From: an uncultured bacterium
Lineage (GTDB): Bacteria; Patescibacteriota; Dojkabacteria; SC72
Direction of reading: 5' to 3'
DNA length: 43,410 nucleotides
NCBI GenBank assembly: GCA_903840015.1
Contig: CAIMEL010000015.1
Location: 1-43,410, forward strand
The notes beneath the pieces were generated by a model. It ran no database searches. It was not told the origin of the DNA and was given only the letters and a program-made list of their open reading frames with translations. The stretch's first letter is position 1. The number at the start of each line of letters is the position of its first letter. Shown piece by piece: positions 29,405 through 38,544 of the stretch. The position numbers and the translations under genes are program-made.

Positions 29405-31135
29405 ATGGATAACAGTGTAAGTCAAATCAAGGAGGCTCTAGACATCGTACAAGTGATAGAAGGCTATGTACCATTGAAACAGACAGGAAAGAACTATTCA
29501 GCCAGATGTCCTTTTCATCAAGAAAAAACTCCTTCTTTCATAGTAAGTCCTGACATTCAGAGATACAAATGTTTTGGCTGTGGTGCTTCCGGAGACATTT
29601 TCAATTTTGTACAAAATATTGAGAATATAGACTTCCAAGAAACTCTTGAAAAACTAGCAAAAATGGCTGGGATCGAAATTAAGAGATACGGACCAAATAC
29701 CGTTTTTAAGACTTTCGAAGAAATTAACTACATAGCAACCAAATACTATTACAACGAATTAAAGAAAAATATCAAAGCTTCTAAATATCTTGATGAAAGA
29801 GGTATTAACAAAGATTCAATAAAATCATTTGGACTTGGCTATGCCCCACAGAAACCACACTTACTCCAGAGTTTGATGAACGAAAAAAAATATACACGAA
29901 AAGATCTCCTAAATTCAGGACTCTTTGTAGAGAAAGAAGGTCGCTTAAGAGAAAAATTCTATGACAGAATAATGTTTCCAATTCGATCAAAGAGAGGGAA
30001 AGTAATAGGATTTACGGCACGAGTATTACCTGGAAACGATTGGGGACCGAAATATATGAACACACCCGAGACACCAATCTTCCATAAGAAGGAAAATCTT
30101 TTTGGGCAGTATGAATCTAGGCAAGAAATACGAAAGTCAGATTTGGCAATAATTTGCGAGGGATCCACCGACGTTATCTCTGCACATCAGAATGGAATTA
30201 AAAATATTGTTGCACCGTTGGGAACAAGTTTAACAAAAGAACAATTGCTATCTCTAAAATCTCAAACAAAGAATGTTCTATTCTTTTTCGATAGTGATTC
30301 AGCTGGCAAAGGTGCCCTTCTGAGAGGATTTCTACTAGCATCAGAGTTACAAATGAATCCATATGCTGCAAGCTCCGTACCCTACAAAGATCTAGATGAA
30401 TTACTACAACAGGATGTAACAGCAGCTAAAAAACAAATCGCAACCAGAGCAGAAGCCTTCTCTTTTATTCTCCAAGATTTTCTTGCTGACAGGAATTTGG
30501 AGAAGCTGAAAGATATGGAAGAGCTTAAAAAACTTGTCACAATATTACTCGGGAGTGTAACAGACGAAATAACAAAAAATCATTACATACAGAAGCTAGA
30601 GAAGATTACGAAAATCAGCTACCAGCAAGCAAAAAATGGACACGTGAAAACAAAGCTAGATGCAGAAAGCTCAGAGGGATTTCCTGTGAAAAGGAACAAA
30701 GATATAGTCGAGAGAAGATACATCGGCCTGCTCCTGATAGGCAACAACGAAAAGAGTAAACTGAATATCCCAAGCAAGTATTTTGCAGACAGAGAGTTAA
30801 GAAAAATCTATGAGATAATCTTAAACTTAGGAGATCTGAACCGAGAGGTTCTTTACAAAGAATTAGACAATGAAGAAGAGCTAAGAAATATTTTCGAAGA
30901 TATCATTTTTGAAGCAGATCAAATTCTGACAGACAAAGTGAGTATTACAGATCAACTTGAAAAATGTGCGAAACAGCTCGAAACACGATATTATGAAAGA
31001 AGAAGACAGGCAATCTCGATTAAAATAGCAATGGCAGAAGAGTTGGGCGATAATAAAACATCTGAAAGATTGCTTTTGAAATTGCAGAATATAAACAATA
31101 AGTTAAAAGGAACACATAATGACAAAAATATCTGA
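29405..31135 (+). CDS. dnaG: DNA primase DnaG
   Basis: 576 aa; zinc-binding CPFHQEKTPSFIVSPDIQRYKCFGCGASGD and TOPRIM CEGSTDVIS...FFFDSDSAGKGA. Confidence 0.96.
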   Translation: MDNSVSQIKEALDIVQVIEGYVPLKQTGKNYSARCPFHQEKTPSFIVSPDIQRYKCFGCGASGDIFNFVQNIENIDFQETLEKLAKMAGIEIKRYGPNTVFKTFEEINYIATKYYYNELKKNIKASKYLDERGINKDSIKSFGLGYAPQKPHLLQSLMNEKKYTRKDLLNSGLFVEKEGRLREKFYDRIMFPIRSKRGKVIGFTARVLPGNDWGPKYMNTPETPIFHKKENLFGQYESRQEIRKSDLAIICEGSTDVISAHQNGIKNIVAPLGTSLTKEQLLSLKSQTKNVLFFFDSDSAGKGALLRGFLLASELQMNPYAASSVPYKDLDELLQQDVTAAKKQIATRAEAFSFILQDFLADRNLEKLKDMEELKKLVTILLGSVTDEITKNHYIQKLEKITKISYQQAKNGHVKTKLDAESSEGFPVKRNKDIVERRYIGLLLIGNNEKSKLNIPSKYFADRELRKIYEIILNLGDLNREVLYKELDNEEELRNIFEDIIFEADQILTDKVSITDQLEKCAKQLETRYYERRRQAISIKIAMAEELGDNKTSERLLLKLQNINNKLKGTHNDKNI

Positions 31136-32054
31136 TTATGACATGTTTGATTATGACTACAGAACATATTGGGAGAACCGAGAATATGAAAATATGGCAG
31201 AAAAAATCCTTCTTGAGCGAGTATTCGACAAAACACAAGGGGTTTGGTTTTTAGATATAGGTGGCTCATATGGAAGACTAACATCTACTTACTACAATAG
31301 ATTTAGTAACCCAATAATTCTCGACTATTCACTCAAAACTTTACAGAAAAACAAAGAGATCCTGAAGAGTAAATACAAAAACATCTCCTTAATTGCTGCT
31401 AATGCTTACAATCTACCCTTTGCCCCCAACTCCGTCGATGGGGGATTGATGGTTAGAGTTCTTCATCACATCGAGAAGCCGGCAACATACTTCAAAGAGA
31501 TTGCAAGAGTTATGAAGTATAACTCTCCTTACATACAGGAATTTCCCAATATGATTCATATAAAAGCGTCAATTAGAGAGTTATTAAAGTTTAATTTCAG
31601 CTTTTTCAAGCAAGATTCTTACAAACAGCCGACAAGAAATAATTTTGAAGGAGTAAAAGAGGGAGTTGAGGGCATATTTCTCAACTACCATCCCAAATTC
31701 TTGAACAAAGAGTTAAAGAAACACAATTTTAAAATTACAGAGAGAATCGGTTGCTCTTTCTTGCGTTTACAATTTCTCAAAAAATTCCTAAATGTTGATT
31801 CTATGCTATTTTTAGAAGTTCTAGCACAAAAGGTTCTTTCCTGGACAAATATCTCACCAAGTATCTTTTTGAAAACTTCATCACAAAATCACAAGGATAA
31901 AAAGGAAATATCATACGAAACACTTGAGGATATGCTTGTATGTCCTAAGTGCAAAGAAAAACTTACTTTTCCAAATCCTACTACTGCAGTTTGTAGCAAA
32001 TGCTCCACTTCTTACATAAAGGATCAAGATATTTGGGATTTCAGAGTAAAATAG
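31119..32054 (+). CDS. SAM-dependent methyltransferase with C-terminal Trm112-like zinc ribbon
   Basis: 311 aa; FLDIGGSYGRLTSTY (motif I), NAYNLPFAPNSVDGGLMVRVLHHI; C-terminal LEDMLVCPKCKEKLTF...CSKCSTSYIKDQDIWDFR. Confidence 0.8.
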   Translation: MTKISDYDMFDYDYRTYWENREYENMAEKILLERVFDKTQGVWFLDIGGSYGRLTSTYYNRFSNPIILDYSLKTLQKNKEILKSKYKNISLIAANAYNLPFAPNSVDGGLMVRVLHHIEKPATYFKEIARVMKYNSPYIQEFPNMIHIKASIRELLKFNFSFFKQDSYKQPTRNNFEGVKEGVEGIFLNYHPKFLNKELKKHNFKITERIGCSFLRLQFLKKFLNVDSMLFLEVLAQKVLSWTNISPSIFLKTSSQNHKDKKEISYETLEDMLVCPKCKEKLTFPNPTTAVCSKCSTSYIKDQDIWDFRVK

Positions 32055-32055
32055 A

Positions 32056-32820
32056 ATGAAACAGAAAAAATCTCTTGGTCAAAACTTTTTTGTCAACAAA
32101 AACCTCGCAAAGAAGATAGTATCAAATCTCCTAGAGAAGCAACCTGATATCATAGTAGAAATAGGCCCTGGGAAAGGTTATTTTACTCAATTAATACAAT
32201 CTCAATTCACGGGGAAAATAGTACTAGTCGAGAAAGACGACGAACTATCATATTTTCTAAATCGGGAATATCCAAACACAAAGGTCATCAATACAGACTT
32301 CCTTGAATGGGATCTAAACGAGCTTGAAAAGATGAATTTTCAAAAAATTCTTTTCTGGGGATCCCTACCTTACAATGTTAGTAAACATATTATAAGGAAG
32401 ATAATAGAATCAAAATATTTTAACTCTGATATTTTCTTCATAATCCAAAAAGAGGTTGCAGATAAATATATAGCAACAAAACCAAATAACAACTTACTGG
32501 CTCTAGAAACGAATCTTTTTGCAAAACCAAGGAAACTATTTGATATATCACCAGCCTCATTTGCACCACAACCGAAGGTGAACAGCTCTTTAATTCAATT
32601 CTCTCCCACAGCGAAGCAGACAGATCTAGATATTTTCAAATTTAAAAAATTTTTGAGAGTAGCAAACTCCCAACCAAGAAAAACGTTAAGAAACAATCTA
32701 AAAGGTACAAACTTTGTTGAAAATGCTGAAACAAAAAGAATTCTAGAACAGAGAGCTCAGCACCTTTCCCTGGAGGAGTATATTTACCTTTTTTCTCAAA
32801 TAGAGAGCATTCTGGTATAA
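32056..32820 (+). CDS. ksgA: 16S rRNA dimethyladenosine transferase (KsgA/RsmA)
   Basis: 254 aa; KKSLGQNFFVNKNLAKKIV, VEIGPGKGYFTQLI, GSLPYNVSKHII. Confidence 0.95.
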   Translation: MKQKKSLGQNFFVNKNLAKKIVSNLLEKQPDIIVEIGPGKGYFTQLIQSQFTGKIVLVEKDDELSYFLNREYPNTKVINTDFLEWDLNELEKMNFQKILFWGSLPYNVSKHIIRKIIESKYFNSDIFFIIQKEVADKYIATKPNNNLLALETNLFAKPRKLFDISPASFAPQPKVNSSLIQFSPTAKQTDLDIFKFKKFLRVANSQPRKTLRNNLKGTNFVENAETKRILEQRAQHLSLEEYIYLFSQIESILV

Positions 32821-32827
32821 TCTCTTG

Positions 32828-33301
32828 ATGAAAACTAAAAGCCACAAGAAAAAAGTGGCTGAGGAAAATTTAGTCCAATTAGGTTTAGATATTAAAGAAC
32901 CCCTTAAGAACAAATTCTACAAGATAAAGGGGAAAATAGATTTCATTATTCTTAAATTTGAGGTACGAAAGTTCTTAAAGGATCCTTTTGTATGGGCAAC
33001 AGTCATTATTTCAACAGTAATGATTCTTACACAGCTCTTTCTCATTAGAGATAATTACTCAAACCTTCCATCATATTTGCCCATTTTCAAAACATTTACC
33101 ATTCTTACAAGTAAACTTGTAGAAAAGAGCTATATATTACTATACCCCATAGTGTCCACATTTGTTTTGCTTGTTGGTACTATCGCTGTTTCAAATTACT
33201 ACAATAGAGAGAAATCACTTGTTAAGATCTTGCTTTTTACAATTCTTTTTAACGCTATTGGTCAGAGTATTATTTTAATTGATCTCATAAACTCTTTTTA
33301 A
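32828..33301 (+). CDS. Hypothetical polytopic membrane protein
   Basis: About 157 aa with three hydrophobic segments. ATG at 32828 preferred over TTG 32825 used in the track. Confidence 0.65.
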   Translation: MKTKSHKKKVAEENLVQLGLDIKEPLKNKFYKIKGKIDFIILKFEVRKFLKDPFVWATVIISTVMILTQLFLIRDNYSNLPSYLPIFKTFTILTSKLVEKSYILLYPIVSTFVLLVGTIAVSNYYNREKSLVKILLFTILFNAIGQSIILIDLINSF

Positions 33302-33302
33302 A

Positions 33303-34511
33303 ATGGATATTTCAACATCAACGACCATATTAAATTCACTTTTTAATTTCATTCCACAAACTTTCCAAGGCTCGGTGTATGCAAAATATATTCAATACTG
33401 GCCAATATTGCTAATAGGGATGGTTCTAGCACTGATCTTGACTCCAATTATCGGCCATATAGCGACAAAATATGATATTACATACAAACCGGGCGTAAAG
33501 AGGAAAGATAAAGAATTTGAGAACGAGCAAAAAGCTGTTCACGAAGGAGTTACACCTGCTCTTGGAGGATTAGCCCTGACAATACCCGCCCTGATCGCTA
33601 TACTTGTATTTTTCAGGCTGGATAGTTTTACCTTACCTTTAGTTTTAGCTCTTTCCATTTTAATTATTGGCACTGCATTGGATGATATTTTTAATCTTCC
33701 AGCCAAAATTCAATTTGGATATCAGCTACTAGCAGCTTCAATAATTGCTTTTTCCGCTATTAATTTAACCAATCTATCACTCTTCAATCTGCCATTAGAC
33801 TCGTACGTATGGAATTTCTCAATACTGGGACTTCAACAATCTCTTGCATTACCTGGAGACATACTGTTGATATTTTGGATTTTGGTTTGTATAAACGCAG
33901 TAAAGTGGACTGCAGGCTCCCCCGGAATTATAGAAGCTAATTCCCTCATTATCTTTGCATTAATCTTTGTTATTGCAATAAGGTCAACCTCGCTTTTCTC
34001 TGGTACACTAAGTATTTTGATGGCTGGTGGACTTCTCGTATTCCTAATATTTGCATTCCCTCCTCAAAAGATAATGACAGGCTCATCTGGAAAAACCATA
34101 TATGGATTACTCATCTGTGTATTAGCCCTGATAGCTGATTCCAAATTTTCGACAACAATTATGCTCCTTGCATTGCCCGTTATTGATTTTGCATATGTAA
34201 TAATCAAAAGATTCATTATTTACAAACCAAAAAATCTAATCGAATTGATAAGGATAAGCGATACCAATCATATTCATCACCAACTTCTAAAGTTAAACCT
34301 TAATAGGAAGCAGGTTGTTCTAATAGAAACTGCAATCACTCTCTTCTTGGGATCATTCGCGGTCCTAAGTACTGGAGCTTTAAGATTCTTTGCCATCATA
34401 TTGGCATTAGCATTATGTATTGCTTTCATCGTGTATATAAATATACGAGCATCACAAAGAAAATTTACAGATAAAAAGGGAGAATCTCCCGAATCCAAAT
34501 ATTCATACTAA
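33303..34511 (+). CDS. MraY/WecA-family (polyprenyl-P sugar-1-P transferase-like) membrane protein, motif-degenerate
   Basis: 402 aa polytopic; GTALDDIFNLPAK (DD motif) and DTNHIHHQLL (HIHH motif) conserved; NxxNxxDGxDG replaced by NAVKWTAGSPG. Confidence 0.8.
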   Translation: MDISTSTTILNSLFNFIPQTFQGSVYAKYIQYWPILLIGMVLALILTPIIGHIATKYDITYKPGVKRKDKEFENEQKAVHEGVTPALGGLALTIPALIAILVFFRLDSFTLPLVLALSILIIGTALDDIFNLPAKIQFGYQLLAASIIAFSAINLTNLSLFNLPLDSYVWNFSILGLQQSLALPGDILLIFWILVCINAVKWTAGSPGIIEANSLIIFALIFVIAIRSTSLFSGTLSILMAGGLLVFLIFAFPPQKIMTGSSGKTIYGLLICVLALIADSKFSTTIMLLALPVIDFAYVIIKRFIIYKPKNLIELIRISDTNHIHHQLLKLNLNRKQVVLIETAITLFLGSFAVLSTGALRFFAIILALALCIAFIVYINIRASQRKFTDKKGESPESKYSY

Positions 34512-34549
34512 AATAGACAAATGCAGTACTTCTCCATATAATAGAGCGT

Positions 34550-35194
34550 ATGAAAGAAAATAAAACTGCCTTGCTTGTCCTAGCTTTCGTGGTGTTGCTA
34601 TCACTTTTCTTCTTTTTTGTACCACTAGACAGCATTATCGGAAGAATCCCCTTAATCAGCAGATTTTACAACAACACAACACTAGAGATAGTCACACAGA
34701 GAGGTAAAGCAAAAATATGGGTAGACGGGAAAGATTATGGAGAGACCCCATCTAAGATAGAAAACCTCCCAGAAGGAAAATATTTGGTAGAGATTGAAAA
34801 GATTGTAGAAAACGATTCTTTCTACAAAAAGCACGCATTTCAGATAGAACTAACTAAAAATACATCAGCTCGTATTGATTTGGAGATAGGGCCGGAGGAT
34901 TCCCTACAAGGATCTATCCTTTACTATACCCCTAGCAAAGTATCCTCTGAGGGTGGATTCTTAACTGTAACTAGTAATACAGAGGATGCAAAAATATATA
35001 TAGATAAAGAGTTTGTAAAACGTACTCCTGTAACAAATATACCTTTGAAGAGTAATCAGTATGAAGTAAAGGTTACATCACAAGGATATGAGAACGTCGA
35101 AATCCCCATCTTAATAAGGGATGGCTATCAATTAAATCTAAAAACATATCATTTTCCAATTCCAGTAATATTTGAAGGTGCAAACAATGAGTAA
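34550..35194 (+). CDS. Membrane-anchored PEGA-domain protein (two repeats)
   Basis: 214 aa; N-terminal TM, GKAKIWVDGKDYGETPSKIENLPEGKYLVEIEK and TEDAKIYIDKEFVKRTPVTNIPLKSNQYEVKVTSQGY. Confidence 0.85.
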   Translation: MKENKTALLVLAFVVLLSLFFFFVPLDSIIGRIPLISRFYNNTTLEIVTQRGKAKIWVDGKDYGETPSKIENLPEGKYLVEIEKIVENDSFYKKHAFQIELTKNTSARIDLEIGPEDSLQGSILYYTPSKVSSEGGFLTVTSNTEDAKIYIDKEFVKRTPVTNIPLKSNQYEVKVTSQGYENVEIPILIRDGYQLNLKTYHFPIPVIFEGANNE

Positions 35195-38186
35195 TTTAAG
35201 ATTAAATAAAATTAAACCACAAACTCCAATCTCCATCATCGTCCATGGAGGTAATAGGCTTGGATATCTAACAGCTAAAACACTCATAGAGCAAGGCTGC
35301 TATGTAATCATAATAGACAAATTTGATAGCACAACAAAAAAATATATTTCAGAACTTAAGAAATCAGAATTATTTGATTTCTTTGATTTCAAAGGATATT
35401 CCTCACTCTTTAAAAATATCAAAAGATTTGACTATCTCTTCTACCTCCTAAACGAGACCTTAACACAGCAACAATTTGATAGTAAAGAATTCCTTGCGCA
35501 CACTAAATATTTAGAAGAAAGTCTTACCAATACAAAAAAGAACAAGGCTAAGTTTGCTCTTGTAACATCTCTTGCATTAAACAGAGAGCTTGCGAACAGA
35601 GTAAACAACACAAAACTTGCACTACCTTCACCATATTCAAATATAGAGCTACAAAAATACTGTGAGACATTAACCGCTGAATTCAAGGACAAAACAGATA
35701 TAAATGTAAGAATTTTAAGAATAGGCACAATAGTTGGCAAAGGAGTAGAGAAGGTATCTTCTCCAACAATCGATTCTATGCTTCAAGATGCAACACAAAG
35801 GGCTCAAATCACCATAAATGGCGAAGGCTTAGATATTCATAACATAATCCACGAAACGGATGCCACATACGGGATATTAAAATTGACTTTTCTTGAAAGA
35901 ACAAAGGGGGAGGTAATTACTCTTGCAAATGAGAATAATTACACAACACTCTCTTTGGCATACAAACTTCTAGAACTAAATACAGAAGCACAAAGCATAC
36001 GATTTCTTGAAGACAAAAATCAAAAATTCTTAATACAAGACCTCTATGTACCAGCTCCTCATGCAACAAGATATGACTGGATTCAACAGGTATCGCTTGA
36101 GGATGCTCTAATTGAGCAACTACATACTTACTATGATCAGATAAATAAAGCGTGGGATATAGATGGGAACCTGGATAGCAAGAAAGAGAAGAAGGAAAAC
36201 ATAAAAACAACAAAAACAGATTTAGGGCAATTCTTAGCAGATTTGGTTAATCCCATAAGAGTGATCATTAAAAAGGCTTTTGAGAAGAAACCAAAACCCT
36301 CAAGTTTCCTTAAAACACTGGCTATTCTAGCCTCTGTTGCAATAGCAACATATTTCTTAATCTACCCCTTAATTGGAACAGCTCTTGGACTGACAATTGT
36401 AAATTCCTCTGCAAAAACTCTCTCCAATTCTTTTACTAACCTCGAGGACAATTCCTCACAGGTGGCAATCCAAAGGATAGAGAAGAATATAGATAGAATT
36501 TCAGACAACATAGGAACACTTAACTGGATATTCTACATAACAGGGCAAAAAGATTTCTACAACAACATTTCACAATTGATACTAGGCACACAGTACACGA
36601 TTGATGGTGCACAAGAGCTTTTGAATGCAACATATCCACTTGCACAATATATAAAGAACTTTGAACCAGCTGTAACATTTCAATCTGCTACAGCAACCTC
36701 AACAAGAGAATATCGAGAATATTTGGAGCTGATGGAAGACAATAAGTACAAGCTAGATGAAGCCTCATACAAGATATCCCTAGCATCGGAAATCATAAAT
36801 CAACTCAACACAAACTCGTTTCCCAAATTCTTACAGGATAAAGTCCTGGAAATAAAAGAGCTCATAACAAAAGTACAAGGAGGAACACAAACTTTTAAAG
36901 AGGCAATCCGATTCCTTCCAGATGTTCTTGGTGTTGATGGAAGAAAGAGATATTTAATACTCTTCCAAAATGAATCCGAATTGCGAAGTACTGGTGGATG
37001 GTTAACAAGCTACGGCATTATCGGTATCGAAGGTGGGCAAATTAGAGAAATTTTCGTTGATGATATATACAACGTAGAAGGGACATTAAGGACACAAGGT
37101 AAAAGATATACCCCTCCAAGATCGATGTCTAATGCTCTTGAGCTTAAGGAGTGGCCATTCTCTCTTGTAAACTGGTCTCCCGATCTCTCTGAAACACACA
37201 TGGCCTCAGAGCAATATATTCGTGACCTAGGTAAAGGCAACACATTAGATGGAATCATAACTATTGATATCTCCGTTGTTCAGAAGCTGTTAGACAAATG
37301 GGAAGGAATTGAGGTTCCAGGAGAAACTCAATTAATCACTAGTGAGAATATATACAGCAAGATCTTTGATATGCATAGAGAATTTTCACCCGGTTCTTCT
37401 GCCAAGTCGACATTCTTAGCAAATCTAGCAAACGAAATGGTAAAGAAGCTACTCTCGTTAAAAATAACTGAATTGATGGATCTACAAGATGTTTTACAAG
37501 AATCCTTAGATGAAAAACATTTACAAATTAACTTACGGAATACAGATGCTCTCAATTTCTTCTCCTCTAGAAATTGGGCTGGAACATTAGATTCGAAGTA
37601 TAATGATTCTCCATTGGCAATCGATTGGAATTGGGGTGGTAACAAAGCAAATCTTTACATAGACAAAAGCTACAACCTATCCATAGATGTTAAGGATACA
37701 GATACCATAGATTTTACATATAGTATATCTGCAGAAAATAACTCCAATAGTAATACATATCCAGAGGGTGACTACATAAACTATCAGAGGATATATATAC
37801 CCTCCGATGCAAAGATTCTACGAATCTCAGGGATCAAAGATAATGAGTATGATATCTATCGTGAAAGCGGATTTAAGGTAATAGGAGGTTGGTTCAACAT
37901 CCCAATAAAAACTACTGCTACCTTAGAGATTTCATATCGACTAGAAAGAGATTCAAACAACAAAAATTTCCCTATCCAGATAGAAGACAGTACTGTTTTC
38001 TTTGACGTAAATATTTTCAAACAAGCAGGGGAGAAGAAACATGCGTATGTATTGGATATAAACTATCCTTCGACATGGGTTCTAGACAATCCTGGAGGAT
38101 TAAACAGCATTAGTAGTCAACTCTCAAGTAGATTTGAACTGGCAAAAGATATTGAATTCCCAATTGTCTTAAAAATACCGAATTAA
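35187..38186 (+). CDS. Fusion protein: N-terminal SDR/NAD-epimerase-like domain, TM, extracellular DUF4012 domain
   Basis: About 999 aa from ATG 35187 (MSNLRLNK; upstream GAAGGTG SD-like). SDR-like ISIIVHGGNRLGYLTAKTL...PSPYSNIELQKYCE; TM FLKTLAILASVAIATYFLIYPLIG; DUF4012-like YLILFQNESELRSTGGWLTSYGIIGIEGGQI. Confidence 0.85.
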   Translation: MSNLRLNKIKPQTPISIIVHGGNRLGYLTAKTLIEQGCYVIIIDKFDSTTKKYISELKKSELFDFFDFKGYSSLFKNIKRFDYLFYLLNETLTQQQFDSKEFLAHTKYLEESLTNTKKNKAKFALVTSLALNRELANRVNNTKLALPSPYSNIELQKYCETLTAEFKDKTDINVRILRIGTIVGKGVEKVSSPTIDSMLQDATQRAQITINGEGLDIHNIIHETDATYGILKLTFLERTKGEVITLANENNYTTLSLAYKLLELNTEAQSIRFLEDKNQKFLIQDLYVPAPHATRYDWIQQVSLEDALIEQLHTYYDQINKAWDIDGNLDSKKEKKENIKTTKTDLGQFLADLVNPIRVIIKKAFEKKPKPSSFLKTLAILASVAIATYFLIYPLIGTALGLTIVNSSAKTLSNSFTNLEDNSSQVAIQRIEKNIDRISDNIGTLNWIFYITGQKDFYNNISQLILGTQYTIDGAQELLNATYPLAQYIKNFEPAVTFQSATATSTREYREYLELMEDNKYKLDEASYKISLASEIINQLNTNSFPKFLQDKVLEIKELITKVQGGTQTFKEAIRFLPDVLGVDGRKRYLILFQNESELRSTGGWLTSYGIIGIEGGQIREIFVDDIYNVEGTLRTQGKRYTPPRSMSNALELKEWPFSLVNWSPDLSETHMASEQYIRDLGKGNTLDGIITIDISVVQKLLDKWEGIEVPGETQLITSENIYSKIFDMHREFSPGSSAKSTFLANLANEMVKKLLSLKITELMDLQDVLQESLDEKHLQINLRNTDALNFFSSRNWAGTLDSKYNDSPLAIDWNWGGNKANLYIDKSYNLSIDVKDTDTIDFTYSISAENNSNSNTYPEGDYINYQRIYIPSDAKILRISGIKDNEYDIYRESGFKVIGGWFNIPIKTTATLEISYRLERDSNNKNFPIQIEDSTVFFDVNIFKQAGEKKHAYVLDINYPSTWVLDNPGGLNSISSQLSSRFELAKDIEFPIVLKIPN

Positions 38187-38518
38187 AGGATAACTTTACT
38201 TCTCTTCTTCATATCTACATACAGATCCAAGATGTTTTGTAGTGACAAAACCTCTTTCTTAGAAAACTTACGAATCTCATCTATACCTAAATCGGTATTT
38301 ATTGGGACTCTGCTACTCATTCCCATGTTGGAAGAAACATATGATGCTATATGCTTTGATTTACAAATGTGACATGAGAAGTGTATAATGGCAGATGCTC
38401 CGGAGCTTTGGAGTATGTTAAGATCATCTAGGGAGTATGCGTTACCACATTTGTCACAGAATTTTGCAATCGAATCTAAATAAAACTGCTTTTTCTCTAT
38501 TACATTAATATTGTCCAT
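38183..38518 (-). CDS. Small zinc-ribbon-like hypothetical protein
   Basis: About 111 aa from ATG 38518 (MDNINVIEKKQF); CDKC...CHIC. Shorter start preferred because the track start at 38566 lies inside rpoD. Confidence 0.6.
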   Translation of the reverse strand: MDNINVIEKKQFYLDSIAKFCDKCGNAYSLDDLNILQSSGASAIIHFSCHICKSKHIASYVSSNMGMSSRVPINTDLGIDEIRKFSKKEVLSLQNILDLYVDMKKRSKVIL

Positions 38519-38544
38519 AATATAAATTATATCATAATCCATAT

